Shown piece after piece: positions 5,341 through 7,896 of a DNA stretch of 7,896 nt (position 1 is its first letter; each line of letters begins with the position of its first letter). The notes beneath the pieces are model-generated. The model made no database searches. It was not told where the DNA came from and saw only the letters and a program-made list of their open reading frames with translations. Both the position numbers and the translations under genes were made by a program. Source of the stretch: Candidatus Fibrimonadales bacterium (GTDB taxonomy: Bacteria > Fibrobacterota > Fibrobacteria > Fibrobacterales > Fibrobacteraceae); assembly GCA_009777135.1 (NCBI GenBank), contig WRMM01000079.1, positions 1-7,896 on the forward strand, given 5' to 3'.

Positions 5341-6066
5341 ATGTTTTATTTTGAGCCAATTTATATGCTTATTTTAGTGCTTGGAATAGTGCTTTCTGGC
5401 GGTGCTGCCTTTATGGTGAAAAGCCGATTTGAAAAAGGCAAAAAAGTTTCTATTGCCAGCGGCTACACAGGCGCTCAAGTAGCTGAACAGCTTTTGCGAG
5501 ACGCAGGCATCACCGATGTTAGCGTGCATGAGCACAAAGGATTTTTATCCGACCACTACAACCCCATGAACAAAACGCTAAACCTAAGCCCCGATGTTTA
5601 TAGAGGGCGTTCAGCCGCCGCCGCAGGCGTTGCCGCGCACGAGGCAGGGCACGCAATTCAGCATGCGCAGAATTATTTTCCCATGTGGGTTCGTTCTGCC
5701 ATAGTTCCTGCCGCAAATATAGGAAGCAACCTTGGACCTTGGATTGTTATAATAGGCATAATGCTAGGAGCAGGCGCAGAAACCGCAGGTGGCTTTGGAC
5801 ATTCCATAGCGGTTATAGGCGTTGCCTTGTTTGCCGCTGCCACTGCATTCACGCTGGTTACCGTTCCTGTTGAATTTGATGCTTCTTCAAGGGCAAAAAA
5901 ATATTTGCAAAATTTGGGCATAGTTCGGCAAGGCAATGAGGCAAACACGGTTTCTTCCGTTTTAACAGCGGCTTCCTTAACTTATGTAGCCGCCGCTATA
6001 AACTCAGTTTTAATGCTTTTATACTGGGCTTACAGAGCAGGTTTGATAGGCGGCAGAAGAAATTAG
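5341..6066 (+). CDS. YugP-like membrane zinc metallopeptidase
   Basis: This 241-residue integral membrane protein matches the neutral zinc metallopeptidase family typified by Bacillus YugP (Zn_peptidase_2), whose substrates are poorly known. An N-terminal membrane segment (about 6-26) is followed by a soluble part with the family's SGYTGAQVAEQLL, KGFLSDHYNP, LNLSPDVY and GRSAAAAGVAAHEAGHAIQHA. HEAGH (100-104) is the HExxH zinc site. PVEFDAS (176-182) probably supplies the third ligand, E178. Further hydrophobic segments lie at about 133-145, 154-176 and 207-230, and the C-terminus is basic (GGRRN). Length is close to the family norm. It stands alone, divergent from rpsB, and its stop overlaps the converging lipoprotein gene by 4 bp. 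A role in membrane protein quality control or envelope processing is inferred from the family type only. Confidence 0.93.
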   Translation: MFYFEPIYMLILVLGIVLSGGAAFMVKSRFEKGKKVSIASGYTGAQVAEQLLRDAGITDVSVHEHKGFLSDHYNPMNKTLNLSPDVYRGRSAAAAGVAAHEAGHAIQHAQNYFPMWVRSAIVPAANIGSNLGPWIVIIGIMLGAGAETAGGFGHSIAVIGVALFAAATAFTLVTVPVEFDASSRAKKYLQNLGIVRQGNEANTVSSVLTAASLTYVAAAINSVLMLLYWAYRAGLIGGRRN

Positions 6067-6887
6067 TTCTGAGCAGCAGCTTCGGTGGCAGTTTCTGGAA
6101 CCGTTTCAGAAGTTGCTTCAGGGGTAGCTTCTGGCTGTGGCTCAGGAGCAGGTTCGGTTGCTGTTGCCACTGGTTCTGGTTCTGCTTTAGCTTCGGCTTC
6201 GGCAACAACTGCTTCAGCTACTGGCTCTTCTGCTGCAACGTTTTCAACCGCTGTTGCTGTTGCTGCAACGGCTTCGGCAGCGGCTTCTATAGCTTTCGCT
6301 TGCGATGCTGGCACTTCGCCAATTTTTTCGGTAGCCGGCCATGTGTTTTCGCCTTGAATGCTGCTGCTGGCTTTGCCAAACTCTTTGGAACTTTTATCAA
6401 TTCTCTGCTCTGTGGAGATATTTGGATTAAAGCCCGTATTTGGGTCTAGAACTATATTCCCGTTCAAATCGCGAACAAAAACTTTTCTGTCGGGACCATC
6501 CGCTACAACGGCAGTGACAACGCGGTCATTAACCGCCTTTATTTGCATAAGGTTTCTTCTGCTGCCCCAAACTTCAGTTGCATTTGCCAAACTAGGCTTT
6601 GCTTCCGTTGCTGTGCCCCAAGTTTTGAAAAAAGTTGTGCTGTCATAAACCGCAACTGCATACATTGTTGGTCTGTAGTTATAATAGTACACGCTTGTGT
6701 CGCCAATAATTTCCACAAGGGTAGGCTTGCCGGCTTTGACCATCCACTGGATAACAGATTCGCTTTCTGCCAAAGCCATCATGTCACGCTCGTCAATCCA
6801 ATTTTCCTTTAAGCCAATCTGCTTAGATGAGCAGGCAAGGAAAAATACTGCTGTTAAACCGCTAAAGATAAATTTAAACTTATTCAT
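6063..6887 (-). CDS. Putative lipoprotein with Ala/Glu/Pro-rich tail
   Basis: I do not recognise the family of this 274-residue protein. Residues 1-18 look like a lipoprotein signal (MNKFKFIF, hydrophobic core, FLAC), with lipidation predicted at C19. Phe at -3 is unusual for a lipobox. Ser-Ser after the cysteine would direct it to the outer membrane if an E. coli-like Lol rule applies. Residues 20-185 look like a folded periplasmic domain with Tyr/Val-rich beta-like stretches (TSVYYYNYRP, MYAVAVYDSTTFF, DRVVTAVVADG, VFVRDLNGNIVL). From about 195 to the end the sequence is low complexity, almost only Ala, Glu, Pro, Thr and Val, with PEAT-like units; it is likely disordered and acidic. The ATG at 6887 is fixed by a -10 box 7 bases upstream. 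It converges on the peptidase gene with overlapping stops. Confidence 0.8.
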   Translation of the reverse strand: MNKFKFIFSGLTAVFFLACSSKQIGLKENWIDERDMMALAESESVIQWMVKAGKPTLVEIIGDTSVYYYNYRPTMYAVAVYDSTTFFKTWGTATEAKPSLANATEVWGSRRNLMQIKAVNDRVVTAVVADGPDRKVFVRDLNGNIVLDPNTGFNPNISTEQRIDKSSKEFGKASSSIQGENTWPATEKIGEVPASQAKAIEAAAEAVAATATAVENVAAEEPVAEAVVAEAEAKAEPEPVATATEPAPEPQPEATPEATSETVPETATEAAAQN

Positions 6888-6905
6888 GGGAGCTAATGTA
6901 GAAAA
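6888..6905 (-). promoter_or_regulatory. Leaderless-type promoter of the lipoprotein gene
   Basis: Minus-strand TACATT (6900-6895) is preceded by TTTTC and followed by AGCTCCC, seven bases, and then the ATG at 6887. The layout matches the GGDEF promoter, with the same CTCCC before the start codon and no Shine-Dalgarno. A -35 is not convincing: TTGCTG at 6925-6920 would need a 19-bp spacer. Confidence 0.5.
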
Positions 6906-6913
6906 ATTTGAAC

Positions 6914-7896
6914 TTAATTCAGCAATAATTGCTGCGCTCTGTTAATCAAATATTTGCAATCTTCTATATCTTTGTATTCTTTTTCCAATAGGCGGTAAAA
7001 TTTACGGGCTTCTTGGGGTTTGTCGTGGTTAAGCAGAGCGCTCACCAGATAAACGTATGCCTTGGCAAGGCGCAAAGTTGAGTAATTTGCCTTATTTTCC
7101 ATTATTCCGTAAAGCCATGCCATAGCTGTGTACATGTGGTTGTCAATATCCACATCTTTAAGCGCAAATTTGCACATCATAAAATTGCTCACAACAATGT
7201 CAAAGCCATCAGTTGTTCGCTGATCGCTCATGTGTTTAAGGCAGAATTCGTTCAATAGCCATGAGAGATAAGCTGCGCTTTTTTCTCTGGGAACTCTGAA
7301 AAAAGACTCTTCGCTTGCGCCGTTGTAGGCCATTGCCAAGTTGCGGCGCAAAGGCGTGGTGTTGGAGAGCTTGGCTCTGTTTTCCTGCGTTAATTGCGAT
7401 TCAAAACGCCCTTCTGGAAACACTATTGTAAACCAGTCAAGCCGGGTAGAAGCATAAAAGCATTTTGGGCAGATAGCAACTTGATAGCAAGAAAAGTCTA
7501 TAGCATTGGGATCTGGCTCATCAGGCTCATACACCGGAACTATTTCGTGCTCGCTCCATCTTGGCTTGTAATAATTTTCATCTATTATAAAGCCTGTAAC
7601 ATTATCATAAGCGCAAAGTGCGCAAATCATTTTCAGGGAACGGAATGGACCCTTGCCCTCTGACAGCCTGAAAAACGTTCTATTCAATTCAGGGTTAATT
7701 TCGTGGAAATCGCGCTCAAATTCTACTATCGTTGCATACACCAAAAAGGATTTTACATTCTTCAGCTGTTCCTGCACTTCCAGCGTTCCGCCAAAGAATG
7801 CAATCTTGCGACCTTCCTTGCTCAGCTGTTCCTGGATATTTTTGAAAAACATTATTGCAGCCCCATCTATGCGCATAGTATTGCGCATATCAAAAG
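6914..7896 (-). CDS. STAS-like plus zinc-finger (DUF2225-like) protein, 5' truncated
   Basis: The frame runs open to the right edge, so the start is probably outside; the ATGs at 7888, 7876 and 7852 are likely internal. The first about 60 visible residues read like the back half of a STAS domain (a strand FDMRNTMRID, a helix FFKNIQEQLSKEG, a strand RKIAFFGG, a helix VQEQLKN, then an Ala/Glu helix), with the RIDG where STAS has xIDSxG. Counting from the ATG at 7888, CALC (89-92) and CPKC (140-143) form two CxxC knuckles expected to bind one zinc, in the style of DUF2225. Residues about 180-324 are helical and TPR-like (FALKDVDIDNHMYTAMAWLYG, then LRLAKAYVYLVSALLNHDKPQEARKFY, split here for length). 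It is presumably cytoplasmic, with no signal or membrane segment. The function is unknown; a partner-binding or anti-sigma-antagonist-like input is only a guess. The lipoprotein follows 26 bp downstream on the same strand but has its own promoter. Confidence 0.75.
   Translation of the reverse strand, partial: FDMRNTMRIDGAAIMFFKNIQEQLSKEGRKIAFFGGTLEVQEQLKNVKSFLVYATIVEFERDFHEINPELNRTFFRLSEGKGPFRSLKMICALCAYDNVTGFIIDENYYKPRWSEHEIVPVYEPDEPDPNAIDFSCYQVAICPKCFYASTRLDWFTIVFPEGRFESQLTQENRAKLSNTTPLRRNLAMAYNGASEESFFRVPREKSAAYLSWLLNEFCLKHMSDQRTTDGFDIVVSNFMMCKFALKDVDIDNHMYTAMAWLYGIMENKANYSTLRLAKAYVYLVSALLNHDKPQEARKFYRLLEKEYKDIEDCKYLINRAQQLLLN
7868..7889. repeat. Short perfect inverted repeat at the right edge
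   Basis: TATGCGCA (7868-7875) and TGCGCATA (7882-7889) form 8-bp arms around TAGTAT. Because the core is self-complementary it also reads as a direct repeat of TATGCGCA with a 12-base period on the minus strand, encoding MRNT and MRID. It lies inside the apparent coding frame, so it may be chance or an operator if the gene actually starts here. Confidence 0.4.

Noticed and set aside
6085..6357. Plus-strand Ser/Ala/Gly/Val-rich ORF
   Set aside because: It is the mirror of the lipoprotein's Ala/Glu/Pro repeats and has no ribosome-binding site.

Overview
This window looks like ordinary chromosomal DNA from a Gram-negative, moderately AT-rich bacterium. The support is a canonical rpsB-tsf pair, a diderm-type lipoprotein and two c-di-GMP-type regulators. 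The protein styles (S2 beginning MANLPSIED, a YugP-type peptidase, a STAS/DUF2225-like protein) are compatible with the Fibrobacterota/FCB group, but that placement is a guess. I see no phage, transposon, CRISPR array, tRNA or rRNA.

Layout. Bases 1-974 (+) hold the 3' four-fifths of an acetylornithine-type aminotransferase (argD), cut by the left edge. Five bases later (980-2209, +) is an HD-GYP-family protein whose metal-binding HD pair is degenerate. Facing these on the minus strand are a small basic protein (2277-2531), a REC-GGDEF diguanylate cyclase (2562-3455), EF-Ts (tsf, 3474-4343) and ribosomal protein S2 (rpsB, 4343-5080). A 260-bp divergent region (5081-5340) carries a structured rpsB leader RNA, a strong sigma70-type rpsB promoter, a 12-bp tandem repeat next to its -35 box and a long inverted repeat. 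A YugP-like membrane zinc peptidase follows (5341-6066, +). It converges, with a 4-bp overlap, on a lipoprotein with a long Ala/Glu/Pro tail (6063-6887, -). The right edge holds the 3' part of a STAS plus CxxC-zinc (DUF2225-like) protein (6914-7896, -).

How it fits together. rpsB and tsf are translationally coupled (TAATG overlap) and probably driven by one promoter with an autoregulatory-type leader. The cyclase gene has an intact GGEEF site and I-site and its own promoter just after tsf. It sits close to the degenerate HD-GYP protein with the small basic gene between them, so this part of the window is a plausible c-di-GMP signalling neighbourhood. The other genes look like independent housekeeping or envelope units.

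The most distinctive signal is promoter architecture. Three minus-strand genes have a -10 box (TATATT or TACATT) ending only 7-8 bases before the ATG, with no Shine-Dalgarno, which predicts leaderless mRNAs. The rpsB promoter, with a perfect TTGACA and 17-bp spacer, uses the same -10 box and a similar C-rich discriminator but has a long structured leader. No intrinsic terminator with a convincing T-run was found anywhere.
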